Shown: positions 48,660 through 61,490, counted from the first letter of the stretch. The stretch: DNA of 64,000 nt from Marinobacter litoralis (GCF_016427555.1 NZ_JAELVS010000006.1:1-64000); one strand, 5' to 3'. Program-made: numbers and translations. The notes: generated by a model from the sequence alone, not told the origin.

Positions 48660-50038
48660 TGGCGAAAACCAAAACCGCGTACGTCTGCACCGAGTGCGGC
48701 GCTGATTACTCCAAATGGCAGGGCCAATGCACTGCCTGCCAGGCCTGGAATACCGTCAGCGAAGTACGCGGCATCTCCGGCAACAACGCCAAAGGCGCTC
48801 GAGGCATTCGCTTCGAGGGCTACGCGGGCAGCTTGTCGGAGGTTAAAAGCCTAGACGAGGTCAGCCTGGCCGAACAAGCCCGCATCAGCACCGGCATGCA
48901 GGAGTTTGACCGCGTGCTCGGTGGCGGCTTGATCGAAGGCTCCGCCGTGCTGATGGGCGGCCACCCGGGCGCAGGCAAAAGTACCTTGTTGCTGCAAGCG
49001 GTGTGTCAGTTGGCTGCTCAGCACCCTGCTCTGTATGTAACGGGTGAGGAATCGCTGCAACAGGTCGCCATGCGCGCCAAACGCCTTGGTTTGCCCACCA
49101 AAGATCTGAAAATGCTGTCGGAAACCAGCGTGGAGCGGGTCATGCAAGTGGCCGAAGCGGAAAAACCACGCATTCTGGTGGTGGACAGTATTCAGGTTAT
49201 GCACGTTGCCGACATCGAATCGGCGCCGGGCTCTGTCTCGCAAGTGCGCGAAAGCGCCGCATACCTGACTCGCTTCGCAAAACAAACCGGCACCATTCTA
49301 TTTCTGGTAGGCCACGTCACCAAAGACGGCAGCCTGGCCGGGCCGAAAGTGCTGGAACACATGATCGACTGTTCGATCTTGCTGGAAGGCTCCAGCGACA
49401 GCCGTTACCGCACCCTGCGGGGCATCAAGAACCGATTCGGTGCGGTGAACGAACTGGGCGTTTTCGCGATGCTGGAACAGGGCCTGAAAGAAGTGAAGAA
49501 CCCCAGCGCCATCTTCCTGAATCGCGGCGAGGAAGCGGCTCCGGGTAGTGTGGTGATGGTGGTCTGGGAAGGCACGCGGCCGATGCTGGTGGAGATTCAG
49601 GCATTGGTGGATATGGCTCAGGGCAGTTACCCACGACGGGTTGCAGTTGGTTTGGATCAGAATCGTCTGGCGATGCTGTTAGCGGTTCTGCACCGTCATG
49701 GTGGTATGCATGTGGCGGATCAGGATGTGTTCGTGAACGTGGTAGGCGGCGTGAAAGTAGCTGAGACCAGCGCGGATTTGGCGCTGTTGGCTGCGGTTGT
49801 TTCGTCTTTCCGTAACAGGGCTTTGCCGCAGGACTTGGTGATCTTCGGGGAAGTTGGCCTTTCCGGTGAAATTCGCCCGGTGCCCAGTGGGCAGGAGCGG
49901 ATTTACGAGGCTTCCAAGCATGGCTTCACCCGGGCACTGGTTCCAAAAGCTAATGCACCACGTAAGCCTATCGAGGGGATGAAGGTCATTCCGGTGACCA
50001 AACTATCGGATGCGCTTTCGGCATTGGAGGAGTTTTAA
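48659..50038 (+). CDS. radA: DNA repair protein RadA
   Basis: The 459-residue protein has an N-terminal C4 zinc finger (C10, C13, C24, C27), a RecA-like ATPase with Walker A GHPGAGKST near 101, the RadA-specific KNRFG motif near 257, and a C-terminal Lon-protease-like domain without proteolytic residues. It is a branch-migration helicase in recombination. It is translationally coupled to ettA; palindromic element B follows 35 bases after the stop. Confidence 0.96.
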   Translation: MAKTKTAYVCTECGADYSKWQGQCTACQAWNTVSEVRGISGNNAKGARGIRFEGYAGSLSEVKSLDEVSLAEQARISTGMQEFDRVLGGGLIEGSAVLMGGHPGAGKSTLLLQAVCQLAAQHPALYVTGEESLQQVAMRAKRLGLPTKDLKMLSETSVERVMQVAEAEKPRILVVDSIQVMHVADIESAPGSVSQVRESAAYLTRFAKQTGTILFLVGHVTKDGSLAGPKVLEHMIDCSILLEGSSDSRYRTLRGIKNRFGAVNELGVFAMLEQGLKEVKNPSAIFLNRGEEAAPGSVVMVVWEGTRPMLVEIQALVDMAQGSYPRRVAVGLDQNRLAMLLAVLHRHGGMHVADQDVFVNVVGGVKVAETSADLALLAAVVSSFRNRALPQDLVIFGEVGLSGEIRPVPSGQERIYEASKHGFTRALVPKANAPRKPIEGMKVIPVTKLSDALSALEEF

Positions 50039-50072
50039 CTTCGCTCCCAGCCTGTTAGTTTCGTGCGAGGCC

Positions 50073-50254
50073 CGCACAGGGATCGCTTTCCAAAAACCGC
50101 TACGAGCCCCCGCAAGCGGGTCCGGCCAGCAATCATAGATTGCTGTCGTTCGTCGGCGCATGAAGCTGCGCTTCATAAACGCTTGTCTCACCCATGTGCG
50201 CTTCTCTTCGGCCATCCATGGCCTACGACATTTTTGGAAAGCGATCCCTGCGCG
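50073..50254 (-). repeat. Long-armed palindromic element, copy B (expanded)
   Basis: The arms 50073-50096 and 50231-50254 are complementary over 24 bases with one mismatch. Read on the minus strand, the core starts with GGCCATGGATGGCC and AGAAGCGCACATGG, nearly identical to copy C, and ends GCTCGTAGCGG before the second arm, also as in C. About 80 extra bases between these parts hold three further perfect hairpins: TGAAGC/GCTTCA, AGCAATC/GATTGCT and CCCGC/GCGGG. It fills the space between the convergent radA and mapZ genes and may also terminate them. Confidence 0.88.
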
Positions 50255-50307
50255 AACCAACCTAGCCTCGGAAATATACGCTCAAAAAAACAATCAGCGC
50301 GCACCCG

Positions 50308-50676
50308 CTAGTCAATCAGATGCGCGAGCTCTCGCTCCAACAACTCCGGATCGCCCAGATTCAACTCTACCAACCGCCGCAAATGCATCGCACTTTCGAT
50401 ATCGATGTACTGGCACTTAAAGCCCAGACGATGCCCTTCAACGTGCACTAACTCCACCGCCATCACAATGCCCGCCTCGTGGCCGTTCAGCTGTATAACA
50501 AGCTCACAGGGCTCACCGAGTGGCACGCCCCAGCCTTCTGGTCGCTCCACAAGCGCCCCTTTGAGGGATATATCCAACACCTCCGTTGACCACACCTGCT
50601 CCTGCCAATGCAGCTCACAGGGCGCATCGAAGCTAATGCGATGGAAACGACGGTTATCGGGATTTTGGACGGCCAA
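50308..50676 (-). CDS. mapZ: MapZ-like single-domain PilZ c-di-GMP receptor
   Basis: The protein has 122 residues from the TTG at 50676, which has CGGAG seven bases upstream. A TTG at 50730 would give 140 residues but has no such site. The c-di-GMP motifs are complete: RRFHR near the N-terminus and DISLKG. The C-terminus (HLRRLVELNLGDPELLEREL) closely matches what I recall of P. aeruginosa PA4608/MapZ, which also neighbours radA. There MapZ binds the chemotaxis methyltransferase CheR1 when loaded with c-di-GMP. The gene stands between palindromic elements B and C. Confidence 0.82.
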   Translation of the reverse strand: MAVQNPDNRRFHRISFDAPCELHWQEQVWSTEVLDISLKGALVERPEGWGVPLGEPCELVIQLNGHEAGIVMAVELVHVEGHRLGFKCQYIDIESAMHLRRLVELNLGDPELLERELAHLID

Positions 50677-50798
50677 GGGGTGTCTCCGAGTCTTGAACGG
50701 TTCTGCTATGACTATAGACCGGTCACACAAGGGAATCCATCGGAAGAAAACCCGGAAAACTAAATGACTTTTTGGAGGGCAAATCCACGGAGTAAGAC

Positions 50799-50908
50799 GT
50801 GGCTTGGCGGGACGGCCTCCAAAAAATTTCGGAGGCCATGGATGGCCGGAGAGAAGCGCACATGGATGTGCTCGTAGCGGTTTTTTGGAGGCCGTCGCGC
50901 CGAGCCAC
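50799..50908 (+). repeat. Long-armed palindromic element, copy C (compact)
   Basis: The arms 50799-50826 and 50881-50908 pair over 28 positions with two mismatches; their inner ends are CCAAAAAA and TTTTTTGG, as in copy B. The 54-base core has GGCC-ATGGAT-GGCC (50834-50847) and GCACAT-GG-ATGTGC (50858-50871), then TCGTAGCGG. It lies between hemE and mapZ. A further TTTGGAG/CTCCAAA pair (50771-50777, 50942-50948) surrounds it. With the other two copies it accounts for almost all non-coding DNA around ettA-radA-mapZ. Confidence 0.9.
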
Positions 50909-50954
50909 TAACGCCGAACTAGCAAGCTGGCGGACGAAAAACTCCAAACTTCAA

Positions 50955-52022
50955 TTACTGCTGATGATACTTGGCACTCAGCTCAACAACCGCCTCAATG
51001 AACGCACCCGCATGCTCCGGATCCACCTCAGGCGTAATACCGTGGCCCAAGTTGAAGATGTGCCCGGTGCCCTGCCCGTAACGGGACAGAATGTCTTCCA
51101 CCTCTTCACGGATACGCTGCTTAGGCGCATACAACATCGTCGGGTCCATGTTGCCCTGCAGAGCAACCCGATCACCCACTCGTGCACGAGCGTTGCCAAT
51201 ATCCGTAGTCCAGTCCAGACCAACCGCATCACAACCCGTGTCGGCAATCGACTCCAGCCACTGACCACCGTTCTTGGTGAACAGGATCACCGGCACGCGG
51301 CGACCTTCGTTTTCGCGAATAAGGCCATCAACAATCTTCTTCATGTAGCGCAGCGAGAACTCTTCATAGGCCCAACCGCTCAATACGCCACCCCAGGTAT
51401 CAAAAATCTGCACAGCCTGAGCGCCGGCTTTGATCTGGCCATTCAGGTAGTCGATCACAGAATTCGCAAGGTGATCCAGCAAACGATGCATCACTTCAGG
51501 CTGACCGTATGCCAGCTTCTTGGTTTCGCGGAAATCTTTGGACGAACCGCCTTCTACCATGTAAGTGGCCAACGTCCAGGGGCTACCGGAAAAACCGATC
51601 AACGGAACACGGCCATTCAACTCGCGGCGAATGGTCGATACCGCATTCATCACGTAGTCCAGATCCGACTCCGCTTTCATGTTCGGCAATGCATCTACAT
51701 CGGCTTCCGTGCGAATTACTTTCCGGAATTTAGGGCCTTCGCCGGTTTCGAAGTACAAACCAAGCCCCAACGCATCGGGGATGGTCAGAATATCCGAGAA
51801 CAAAATCGCCGCATCCAATGGGTAACGCTCCAACGGCTGCAACGTCACCTCGCAAGCCAACGGCGTGTTTTTGCACAGACTGAGGAAGTCACCCGCCTGG
51901 GCCCGGGTTGCGCGGTACTCCGGCAGGTAACGGCCCGCCTGACGCATCATCCAAACCGGGGTACGGTCTACAGGCTGGCGCATCAGGGCGCGCAGGAAGC
52001 GATCGTTCTTCAACTCAGTCAT
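50955..52022 (-). CDS. hemE: Uroporphyrinogen decarboxylase
   Basis: The 355-residue cytosolic TIM-barrel enzyme decarboxylates uroporphyrinogen III to coproporphyrinogen III in heme synthesis. The N-terminal signature [16 protein letters not shown] with its substrate-binding arginines is near 22-37, and ILFSDIL carries the catalytic Asp. It follows the gltD terminator and so probably has its own promoter. Confidence 0.97.
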   Translation of the reverse strand: MTELKNDRFLRALMRQPVDRTPVWMMRQAGRYLPEYRATRAQAGDFLSLCKNTPLACEVTLQPLERYPLDAAILFSDILTIPDALGLGLYFETGEGPKFRKVIRTEADVDALPNMKAESDLDYVMNAVSTIRRELNGRVPLIGFSGSPWTLATYMVEGGSSKDFRETKKLAYGQPEVMHRLLDHLANSVIDYLNGQIKAGAQAVQIFDTWGGVLSGWAYEEFSLRYMKKIVDGLIRENEGRRVPVILFTKNGGQWLESIADTGCDAVGLDWTTDIGNARARVGDRVALQGNMDPTMLYAPKQRIREEVEDILSRYGQGTGHIFNLGHGITPEVDPEHAGAFIEAVVELSAKYHQQ

Positions 52023-52088
52023 AGTTACAGTCTTCTCATCGTTTATGGGTCAGAGACAATGGGAGCCAATGATACCCCGTTTGCGCCA

Positions 52089-52124
52089 ATAAAAAAGGGC
52101 GGCTTTCCCCTAGGAAGCCGCCCT
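52089..52124 (-). terminator. Intrinsic terminator of gltBD
   Basis: A perfect 10-bp stem (52096-52105 with 52115-52124) and 9-nt loop are followed on the minus strand by TTTTTTATT, 24 bases after the gltD stop. Confidence 0.92.
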
Positions 52125-52147
52125 TCTGACACCGATCAGGATTTTAC

Positions 52148-53623
<1,476 letters not shown>

Positions 53624-53641
53624 TCACAGTTTTCCCGGAGC

Positions 53642-56600
53642 TTATTCCGGGCGGGCTCGGGTGCTGGCCAGCAGGCTGCGCAAATTTGCGGCCTTCGGTT
53701 TAACCAGCCAGAACCGGTTGATGTAATCGTCGAAATCATCCAGAAGATGTTCAGCCCAGGCACTTCCGGTTTCGGAAATGTGTTCCCGAATCACACCGCG
53801 CAGGTGGTTCCGGTAGGCTTCCATGTCTTCTCGCGCAATACGCTGAATCTCAACCAACTCATGGTTGTATTTGTCGACAAACGTATTATCGAGGTCCAGA
53901 ACGTAGGCGAAACCACCGGTCATACCCGCACCGAAGTTGTAGCCTGTTTCGCCCAGAACCGTCACCAAACCGCCTGTCATGTATTCACAGCAGTGGTCAC
54001 CTGCGCCTTCCACAACCGCGTGAGCGCCAGAGTTACGAACCGCAAAGCGCTCGCCCGCAGTACCCGCCGCAAACAATTTACCGCCAGTTGCGCCGTACAG
54101 GCAGGTGTTACCTACGATAGACGTTTCCTGGGTTTTAAAATCGCTGCCACGGGGCGGCTTGATCACCAGCTTACCGCCGGTCATGCCTTTGCCCACGTAA
54201 TCGTTGGCATCGCCATGCAGAACCATGTTCAGGCCACCCACGTTCCAGACACCGAAGCTCTGGCCGGCGGTACCTGTCAGGTCGAGGGTGATCGGAGCGT
54301 CCGACATGCCTTTGTTGCCGTATCGGGCGGCGATTTCACCAGACAAACGGGCACCGATTGAACGGTCACAGTTGGTCACCTTGTAAGTCCAGGCGCCACC
54401 GGATTTTTCATTCAACGCGGCTGCCGTGTCTTTCACGATCTGCTCAGCCAACTTACCTTGGTCGAACGGCAGGTTCCGCTCTACCTGACAGGTCTGCGGC
54501 TTGTCGGCCGGGATGTGGTCGTTTTCCAGCAAGCGGGTCAGGTCGAGCTTCTTCTGGCGCTCGGTATTACCCGGCAGACGCTCCAGAAGATCAACACGAC
54601 CAACCAGCTCTTCGATGCTGCGAACACCCAGCTTGGCCATCCACTCTCGGGTCTCTTCCGCAACAAAGCGGAAGAAGTTCATTGCCATCTCGACGGTGCC
54701 TTTGAAGTGCTCTTCACGCAGGTAGTCGTTCTGAGTGGCGACACCGGTCGCACAGTTGTTCAGGTGGCAAATACGCAGGTACTTACAACCCAGAGCCACC
54801 ATTGGCGTGGTACCAAAACCGAAGCTTTCCGCACCCAGAATCGCAGCCTTCACCACATCCAAGCCGGTTTTAATACCGCCGTCTGTTTGCAGGCGAATCT
54901 TTCCGCGCAAGTCGTTGGCACGCAGCGCTTGCTGTGTTTCAGTCAAACCCAGCTCCCACGGGGAGCCGGCATACCGGATCGAGGTCAGCGGGCTGGCTGC
55001 TGTACCGCCGTCATAACCGGAAACCGTAATCAGGTCGGCGTAGGCCTTGGCCACACCGGCGGCAATGGTACCGACACCCGGCTCGGACACCAGCTTCACT
55101 GAAACCAACGCCTCGGGGTTAACCTGCTTCAGGTCGAAGATCAGCTGAGCCAAATCTTCGATTGAATAGATGTCGTGGTGTGGCGGCGGTGAAATCAAGG
55201 TCACCCCCGGCACCGAGTAACGCAAGCGAGCAATCAGGTCGTTCACCTTGCCACCGGGCAGCTGACCACCTTCGCCCGGCTTGGCACCCTGAGCCACTTT
55301 AATCTGCATAACATCTGCGCTTCGCAGGTACTCAGCGGTAACACCGAAGCGACCAGACGCAACCTGCTTGATCTTCGAGCGCTTGTTGGTGCCGTAACGG
55401 GCCGGGTCCTCACCACCCTCACCGGAGTTGGATCGACCACCCAAGGTGTTCATGGCCACAGCCAACGCCTCGTGGGCTTCCGGAGACAGCGCCCCCAGAG
55501 ACATCGCGGCTGAATCGAAGCGCGGGAAGATGTTTTCCACCGGCTCAACTTCCGCAATATCGATGGACTTAGTGCCCTCTTTGAACACCAGCAAGTCACG
55601 CAGGGTCGCAACCGGGCGCTCGTTCACCAAGCTTGCGTATTCACGGTAATGGCCGTAGTCACCACTGATCACCGCGTCTTGCAGTTTACCCACCACGTCC
55701 GGGTTGAACGCATGGTATTCCTGGCCGTGAATGTACTTCAGCACACCACCGGGCGACAGCGGCTTACGAGGCTTCCAGGCAACGGAAGCAAGCAGCTCCT
55801 GGTCTTGCTGGAAGTCTCCGAAATCCGCACCCTGGATACGGCTCGGAACGCCCTTAAAGCAGAGATCAACCACGTTATCAGCCAGACCAATGGCTTCAAA
55901 CAACTGCGCACCACGGTAAGAAGCAATAGTGGAGATGCCCATTTTGGACAGGATTTTCAGCAGACCCTTGTTGATGCCCTTACGGTAATTGTTCTTGGCT
56001 TCGATCGGGTCCATCATCAGCTCGCCCGTGCGAATCAGATCGTTCATCACCTGATACGCCAGGTACGGGTAGACCGCAGTTGCACCAAAACCGAACAGTA
56101 CGGCGAAGTGATGCGGGTCACGCACCCATCCACTCTCGATGATGAGGTTGGTATCGCAACGCAGACCGTTCTGTGACAGGTGGTGATGAACCGCCGCGGT
56201 GGCCATCAGGGCATTCACCGGCAGTTCACCTTCCACCAAATCCTTATCACTCAGGATCAACAGTACCTTGCCGTCACGAACCGCCGCGGCCGATTCTTCG
56301 CATACACGAACAATCGCCTGCTCCAGGCCTTCTTCCGGACGGTAGCTCAACGCCACCCGTCCGACTTCAAAGCCAGGACGCCTATTATTGGTCAGCTTAA
56401 GGAACTTGGCTGGCGACAGTACCGGCGTTGTCAGAATAACCCGATCCGCGTGCTCAGCGGTTTCTTCGAACACGTTCCGCTCCGCACCCAGACAGGTCTC
56501 GAGCGACATCACGATGGTTTCACGCAGCGGATCGATCGGCGGGTTGGTCACCTGAGCGAACTTTTGACGGAAGTAATCCGCTACGTGCCGCACCTTGCTT

Positions 56601-58090
56601 GAAAGTACCGCCATAGGCGTATCGTCGCCCATCGAGCCAACGGCCTCCTGAGCACCTTCAGCCAACGGGCGAAGTACCTGATCACGCTCTTCGAAAGAAA
56701 CGTTAAACATCTTCTGGTGAACGAGCAGCTCTTCGGATTCCATCAATTTGAATTCCGGAGACTCCTGATAAAGCGTGGACTCCACTCGCAGCGCGTTTTC
56801 TTTCAACCAGCGACGATAAGGCTGGGCATTTTTCAGACGGTCGTCGATATCCGGTGTATGCAGAACCTCGCCGGTTTCGGTATCGATGGCCAGCATCTGC
56901 CCAGGACCAACCCTACCTTTGGCCACAACGTCAGACGGTGCGTAATCATAGGTACCCACTTCCGAAGCCAAGGTAATGAAATCATCCTTGGTAATCACCC
57001 AACGTGCCGGGCGCAAGCCATTCCGATCGAGCATACATAGTGCGTAGCGGCCGTCAGACATAACCAAACCGGCAGGGCCATCCCAGGGCTCCATGTGCAT
57101 GGAGTTGTACTCATAGAAAGCACGCAGATCCGAATCCATGGTATCCACGTTCTGCCAGGCGGGCGGAATCATCATGCGCACCGCGCGGAACAGATCAACG
57201 CCACCGGCAAGCAGGATTTCCAGCATGTTGTCCATACTGGACGAATCCGAGCCCGCCAGATTGACCAGCGGCTGCAAGGTTTGCAGATCCGGCAAATCCG
57301 GCGAACTGAATTTCGCGGCACGGGCGATTGCCCAGTTCCGGTTGCCATCAACGGTGTTGATTTCACCGTTGTGGGCAAGATAGCGGAACGGCTGGGCCAA
57401 CGGCCATTTGGGCATGGTGTTGGTAGAAAAACGCTGGTGGAACACGCAGATTGCGGTTTCCAGATCCGGGTCACCCAGATCTTTGTAGAAGTTGGCCAGA
57501 TCAGCCGGCATCATCAGGCCTTTATAGGCCAATGTGCGATGAGAAAGACTACAGATGTAGAACTCGGAATCGTCAGCCATGTCTCGCTCAGCGTAACGAC
57601 GGCCAAGGAACAAGCTGATCGCAAATTCTTTCTCTGTTTTAGCGCCGGGCTCAACGAACACCTGTTCGATGCGCGGCAAGCAGTCTTTTGCCATCGGCCC
57701 CAGACAACTGTCATCAACGGGCACTTCACGCCAGCCCATGATGTCGAGGCCCTGCTCGGTCAATCTTTGTTCTATTGCAGCGCGACCGGCGGCCGCTTTA
57801 CCTTCCTCTTGGGCTAAAAAAACCTGGCCAACTGCAAATAAGTCGCCAGGTTTTTTACCAAACGCTGCTTCAGCAGCTTTAACCAAGAAGGCCTTGGGGC
57901 TCTGCAACAGCAGACCACAACCATCACCGGTCTTCCCGTCGGCAGCGATGCCTCCACGGTGAGTCATGCAGGTGAGTGATTCAATAGCTGTTTCCAACAA
58001 CTTATGGCTAACCTCGCCCTTCATGTGGGCTATCAGGCCAAAACCGCAGTTGTCCCTGAATTCATCGGGATGATACAAGCCTGTCGTCAT
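53642..58090 (-). CDS. gltB: Glutamate synthase (NADPH) large subunit
   Basis: The 1482-residue protein makes two glutamates from glutamine and 2-oxoglutarate. C15 ([11 protein letters not shown]) becomes the N-terminal nucleophile after removal of a short propeptide. Domains are in the order: Ntn-type glutaminase (15 to about 410), central domain, FMN-binding synthase domain with 3Fe-4S cysteines ([16 protein letters not shown] stretch near 1110-1130), and the C-terminal beta-helix with GxxGG repeats. A sigma-70 promoter with NtrC-like sites on both sides lies upstream, linking it to nitrogen control. Confidence 0.97.
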   Translation of the reverse strand: MTTGLYHPDEFRDNCGFGLIAHMKGEVSHKLLETAIESLTCMTHRGGIAADGKTGDGCGLLLQSPKAFLVKAAEAAFGKKPGDLFAVGQVFLAQEEGKAAAGRAAIEQRLTEQGLDIMGWREVPVDDSCLGPMAKDCLPRIEQVFVEPGAKTEKEFAISLFLGRRYAERDMADDSEFYICSLSHRTLAYKGLMMPADLANFYKDLGDPDLETAICVFHQRFSTNTMPKWPLAQPFRYLAHNGEINTVDGNRNWAIARAAKFSSPDLPDLQTLQPLVNLAGSDSSSMDNMLEILLAGGVDLFRAVRMMIPPAWQNVDTMDSDLRAFYEYNSMHMEPWDGPAGLVMSDGRYALCMLDRNGLRPARWVITKDDFITLASEVGTYDYAPSDVVAKGRVGPGQMLAIDTETGEVLHTPDIDDRLKNAQPYRRWLKENALRVESTLYQESPEFKLMESEELLVHQKMFNVSFEERDQVLRPLAEGAQEAVGSMGDDTPMAVLSSKVRHVADYFRQKFAQVTNPPIDPLRETIVMSLETCLGAERNVFEETAEHADRVILTTPVLSPAKFLKLTNNRRPGFEVGRVALSYRPEEGLEQAIVRVCEESAAAVRDGKVLLILSDKDLVEGELPVNALMATAAVHHHLSQNGLRCDTNLIIESGWVRDPHHFAVLFGFGATAVYPYLAYQVMNDLIRTGELMMDPIEAKNNYRKGINKGLLKILSKMGISTIASYRGAQLFEAIGLADNVVDLCFKGVPSRIQGADFGDFQQDQELLASVAWKPRKPLSPGGVLKYIHGQEYHAFNPDVVGKLQDAVISGDYGHYREYASLVNERPVATLRDLLVFKEGTKSIDIAEVEPVENIFPRFDSAAMSLGALSPEAHEALAVAMNTLGGRSNSGEGGEDPARYGTNKRSKIKQVASGRFGVTAEYLRSADVMQIKVAQGAKPGEGGQLPGGKVNDLIARLRYSVPGVTLISPPPHHDIYSIEDLAQLIFDLKQVNPEALVSVKLVSEPGVGTIAAGVAKAYADLITVSGYDGGTAASPLTSIRYAGSPWELGLTETQQALRANDLRGKIRLQTDGGIKTGLDVVKAAILGAESFGFGTTPMVALGCKYLRICHLNNCATGVATQNDYLREEHFKGTVEMAMNFFRFVAEETREWMAKLGVRSIEELVGRVDLLERLPGNTERQKKLDLTRLLENDHIPADKPQTCQVERNLPFDQGKLAEQIVKDTAAALNEKSGGAWTYKVTNCDRSIGARLSGEIAARYGNKGMSDAPITLDLTGTAGQSFGVWNVGGLNMVLHGDANDYVGKGMTGGKLVIKPPRGSDFKTQETSIVGNTCLYGATGGKLFAAGTAGERFAVRNSGAHAVVEGAGDHCCEYMTGGLVTVLGETGYNFGAGMTGGFAYVLDLDNTFVDKYNHELVEIQRIAREDMEAYRNHLRGVIREHISETGSAWAEHLLDDFDDYINRFWLVKPKAANLRSLLASTRARPE

Positions 58091-58131
58091 AAGCGTTCTC
58101 TCACGTAAAAAGCATTCCCGCCACCCCGTTT

Positions 58132-58148
58132 TGCACCACTGTAGTGCA
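58132..58148. promoter_or_regulatory. NtrC-type operator downstream of the gltB promoter
   Basis: TGCAC-N7-GTGCA (58132-58136 and 58144-58148) matches the enterobacterial NtrC consensus, including the 7-bp spacing. It lies at about +38 relative to the predicted gltB transcription start, a position suited to repression. Recognition is by motif only. Confidence 0.6.
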
Positions 58149-58183
58149 CAAAATGAGCTGACACTTTAAAAAAGGGGGAAGGG

Positions 58184-58211
58184 ATTATACGTATAGAAAA
58201 CGAGCACGCAA
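58184..58211 (-). promoter_or_regulatory. gltBD sigma-70 promoter
   Basis: On the minus strand TTGCGT (58206-58211), a 16-bp spacer and a perfect TATAAT (58184-58189) predict transcription from about 58177, giving an 87-nt leader. No GG-N10-GC sigma-54 element is seen. Confidence 0.75.
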
Positions 58212-58245
58212 GGAAAATTTAAAAGTTTCGTAATCGACGAAGACA

Positions 58246-58268
58246 GAGTGCACCAGATAGGTGCACTC
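58246..58268. promoter_or_regulatory. Second NtrC-type operator, doubling as hairpin after the DamX-like gene
   Basis: GAGTGCACC and GGTGCACTC (58246-58254, 58260-58268) form a perfect 9-bp inverted repeat with a 5-bp centre. Its core TGCACC-N5-GGTGCA (58249-58265) fits the NtrC consensus exactly. It is centred at about -80 from the gltB start and 117 bp from the other site. It also lies eight bases after the DamX-like stop, where it could act as a transcript-end hairpin, though no T-run follows. Confidence 0.6.
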
Positions 58269-58276
58269 CTGTCGAA

Positions 58277-59692
<1,416 letters not shown>

Positions 59693-59731
59693 ACCTCATC
59701 CCTGCATTATTATTTTTGATAAGACAGTCGG

Positions 59732-60820
59732 TTAACCGGTAAACGCTTGCAAGGTTGCACGCAAATTCTCGGGCTTGGAATCCGCTGTCACCCAAGCGTC
59801 TCCCAGGGCGCGCATCAGCACCAAACGAATCTGGCCATCAACATTTTTCTTGTCCACAGCCATCAAACGCATGAAATCATCTTCCGCCATCCCTTCCGGC
59901 GCTTTCTCTGGCAGACCGGCACTACGGATCAAGGCATCTGCACGGTTTCTGTCTGCTTCGCTGATAAACCCTTCGCGCACAGACAAATCGGCTGCCATCA
60001 TCATGCCGGTTCCAACCGCTTCTCCGTGCAACCAGTTGCCGTAACCGGCGAAGGTTTCGATCGCATGGCCGAAGGTGTGCCCGAGATTTAAAATGGCTCG
60101 CAGGCCACCTTCTTTCTCGTCCAGTGAAACCACTTCCGCCTTGCACGCGCAGGAGCGGTAAATGGCTTCGCCCAAGGCGTCCGTATCGAGGGCGCGAAGC
60201 GCTTCAATGTTGTCCTCGAGCCAGCCCAGGAATTCAGGAGTACGAATCAAACCGTACTTGATGACCTCCGCCAGGCCTGCAGATACTTCCCTCGCGGGTA
60301 AGGTGGCAAGCGTATCGGTATCAATCAGGACGGCTTGCGGCTGATGGAACGCGCCCACCATATTTTTGCCGAGCGGATGGTTGATACCCGTTTTACCACC
60401 GACAGACGAGTCCACCTGCGACAAAAGCGTGGTAGGGATTTGAACAAAAGGCACTCCACGCTGATAACACGCCGCGGCAAATCCGGCCATATCTCCCACC
60501 ACGCCACCACCCAGCGCGGCAATGGTGGTATGACGGGTATGGCGATTCTCCAGTAAGCCGTCAAAAATCAGATTCAGCGTCTGCCAGTTTTTACACTCTT
60601 CACCATCTGGCAGCGTAACTACATCAACCTGTTTACCCGGAAAACACGCTCTCGCCTTTTCCAGATACAACGGCGCGACTGTATCATTGGTGACAATCAT
60701 CACCTGACTGCCACTCACCCAGGGCGTCAGATCGAATGCACCCAGCAATCCCGATCCAATCACAATCGGGTAGCTACGCTCACCAAGATCAACGTTAAGT
60801 TCTTTCAGTACCTTGTACAT
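59732..60820 (-). CDS. aroB: 3-dehydroquinate synthase
   Basis: The 362-residue NAD- and metal-dependent enzyme is the second step of the shikimate pathway. The NAD-binding [14 protein letters not shown] region is near 100 and the metal-binding GHTFGHAIE motif near 248. The ATG at 60820 lies within the last 26 bases of aroK, so the two are translationally coupled. Confidence 0.97.
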   Translation of the reverse strand: MYKVLKELNVDLGERSYPIVIGSGLLGAFDLTPWVSGSQVMIVTNDTVAPLYLEKARACFPGKQVDVVTLPDGEECKNWQTLNLIFDGLLENRHTRHTTIAALGGGVVGDMAGFAAACYQRGVPFVQIPTTLLSQVDSSVGGKTGINHPLGKNMVGAFHQPQAVLIDTDTLATLPAREVSAGLAEVIKYGLIRTPEFLGWLEDNIEALRALDTDALGEAIYRSCACKAEVVSLDEKEGGLRAILNLGHTFGHAIETFAGYGNWLHGEAVGTGMMMAADLSVREGFISEADRNRADALIRSAGLPEKAPEGMAEDDFMRLMAVDKKNVDGQIRLVLMRALGDAWVTADSKPENLRATLQAFTG

Positions 60821-61379
60821 GCTGACGACCTTCCTTCCGCCTTTGCCTTCTATGCCTTGGAGTTTTGGGACTGATCCTGTTCACCAGTTGCCGAACTACG
60901 AGCCGTGGGCTTTTTCGATCGGTGTACATCACGATATCCGCTAACTGGGTGTATAGAGGATCCCGGATCGCAAACAACTTTCGTAACACCCCTTCTGGAT
61001 CATCATTTTGGAGAAGAGGCCGATTGCGATCTTTTTTGGTTCGCTCTACCTGCTGCTCTATCGAGGTTTTCAGATAGACAACCACGGCGTCTTTTCGCAA
61101 TAACGGGTGGTTTTCAGGGCGCATCACGGCGCCACCCCCTGTTGCTAAAACCACGTCGGCTTCAGCCGTCATCTCGTCAAGCATAGCGGTTTCTCGTTGC
61201 CGAAAGCCGCCTTCTCCCTCTACGTCGAAAATCCAAGGGATGTTTGCCCCACACCGCTCTTCGATAACCCGGTCCGAATCCAGAAAACGATAACCAAGCT
61301 CTCTGGCAAGCAAACGGCCGATAGTGCTTTTTCCGGCCCCCATGGGCCCAACCAGAACAACGCGTTTGGGCAAAGACAT
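60795..61379 (-). CDS. aroK: Shikimate kinase I
   Basis: This is a 194-residue P-loop kinase: Walker [10 protein letters not shown] (11-19), shikimate-binding DSDRVIE and the TGGGAV motif. The C-terminus has about 20 extra residues, very rich in Arg and Lys ([11 protein letters not shown]), encoded partly where the gene overlaps aroB; this tail lies beyond the usual end of the kinase fold. A terminator separates it from pilQ upstream. Confidence 0.96.
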   Translation of the reverse strand: MSLPKRVVLVGPMGAGKSTIGRLLARELGYRFLDSDRVIEERCGANIPWIFDVEGEGGFRQRETAMLDEMTAEADVVLATGGGAVMRPENHPLLRKDAVVVYLKTSIEQQVERTKKDRNRPLLQNDDPEGVLRKLFAIRDPLYTQLADIVMYTDRKSPRLVVRQLVNRISPKTPRHRRQRRKEGRQHVQGTERT

Positions 61380-61460
61380 AACTTTCCGCTCAACAATTTT
61401 TCAGGCGGATGAGAATAGCACAGGGCGCGCCAATCCATAACCTCGCCAAGGCACAGACAC

Positions 61461-61490
61461 AAAAAAGCCGCCGGTTTTAGCGGCGGCTTT
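61461..61490 (-). terminator. Intrinsic terminator of the pilQ operon
   Basis: AAAGCCGCCG and CGGCGGCTTT (61481-61490 with 61464-61473) form a perfect 10-bp stem with a 7-nt loop, then TTTTTTG on the minus strand. It lies 15 bases after the pilQ stop, so aroK needs a promoter between 61380 and 61460. Confidence 0.92.

Noticed and set aside
50038..50307. Small protein gene between radA and mapZ
   Set aside because: The short frames here are made by the repeats of palindromic element B and change frame at each hairpin; none has a credible start.
46842..50908. Palindromic elements as integron attC sites or an insertion sequence
   Set aside because: No integrase-type core sites, no transposase gene and no obvious target-site duplication are visible; cassettes are not implied by the ordinary housekeeping genes between them.
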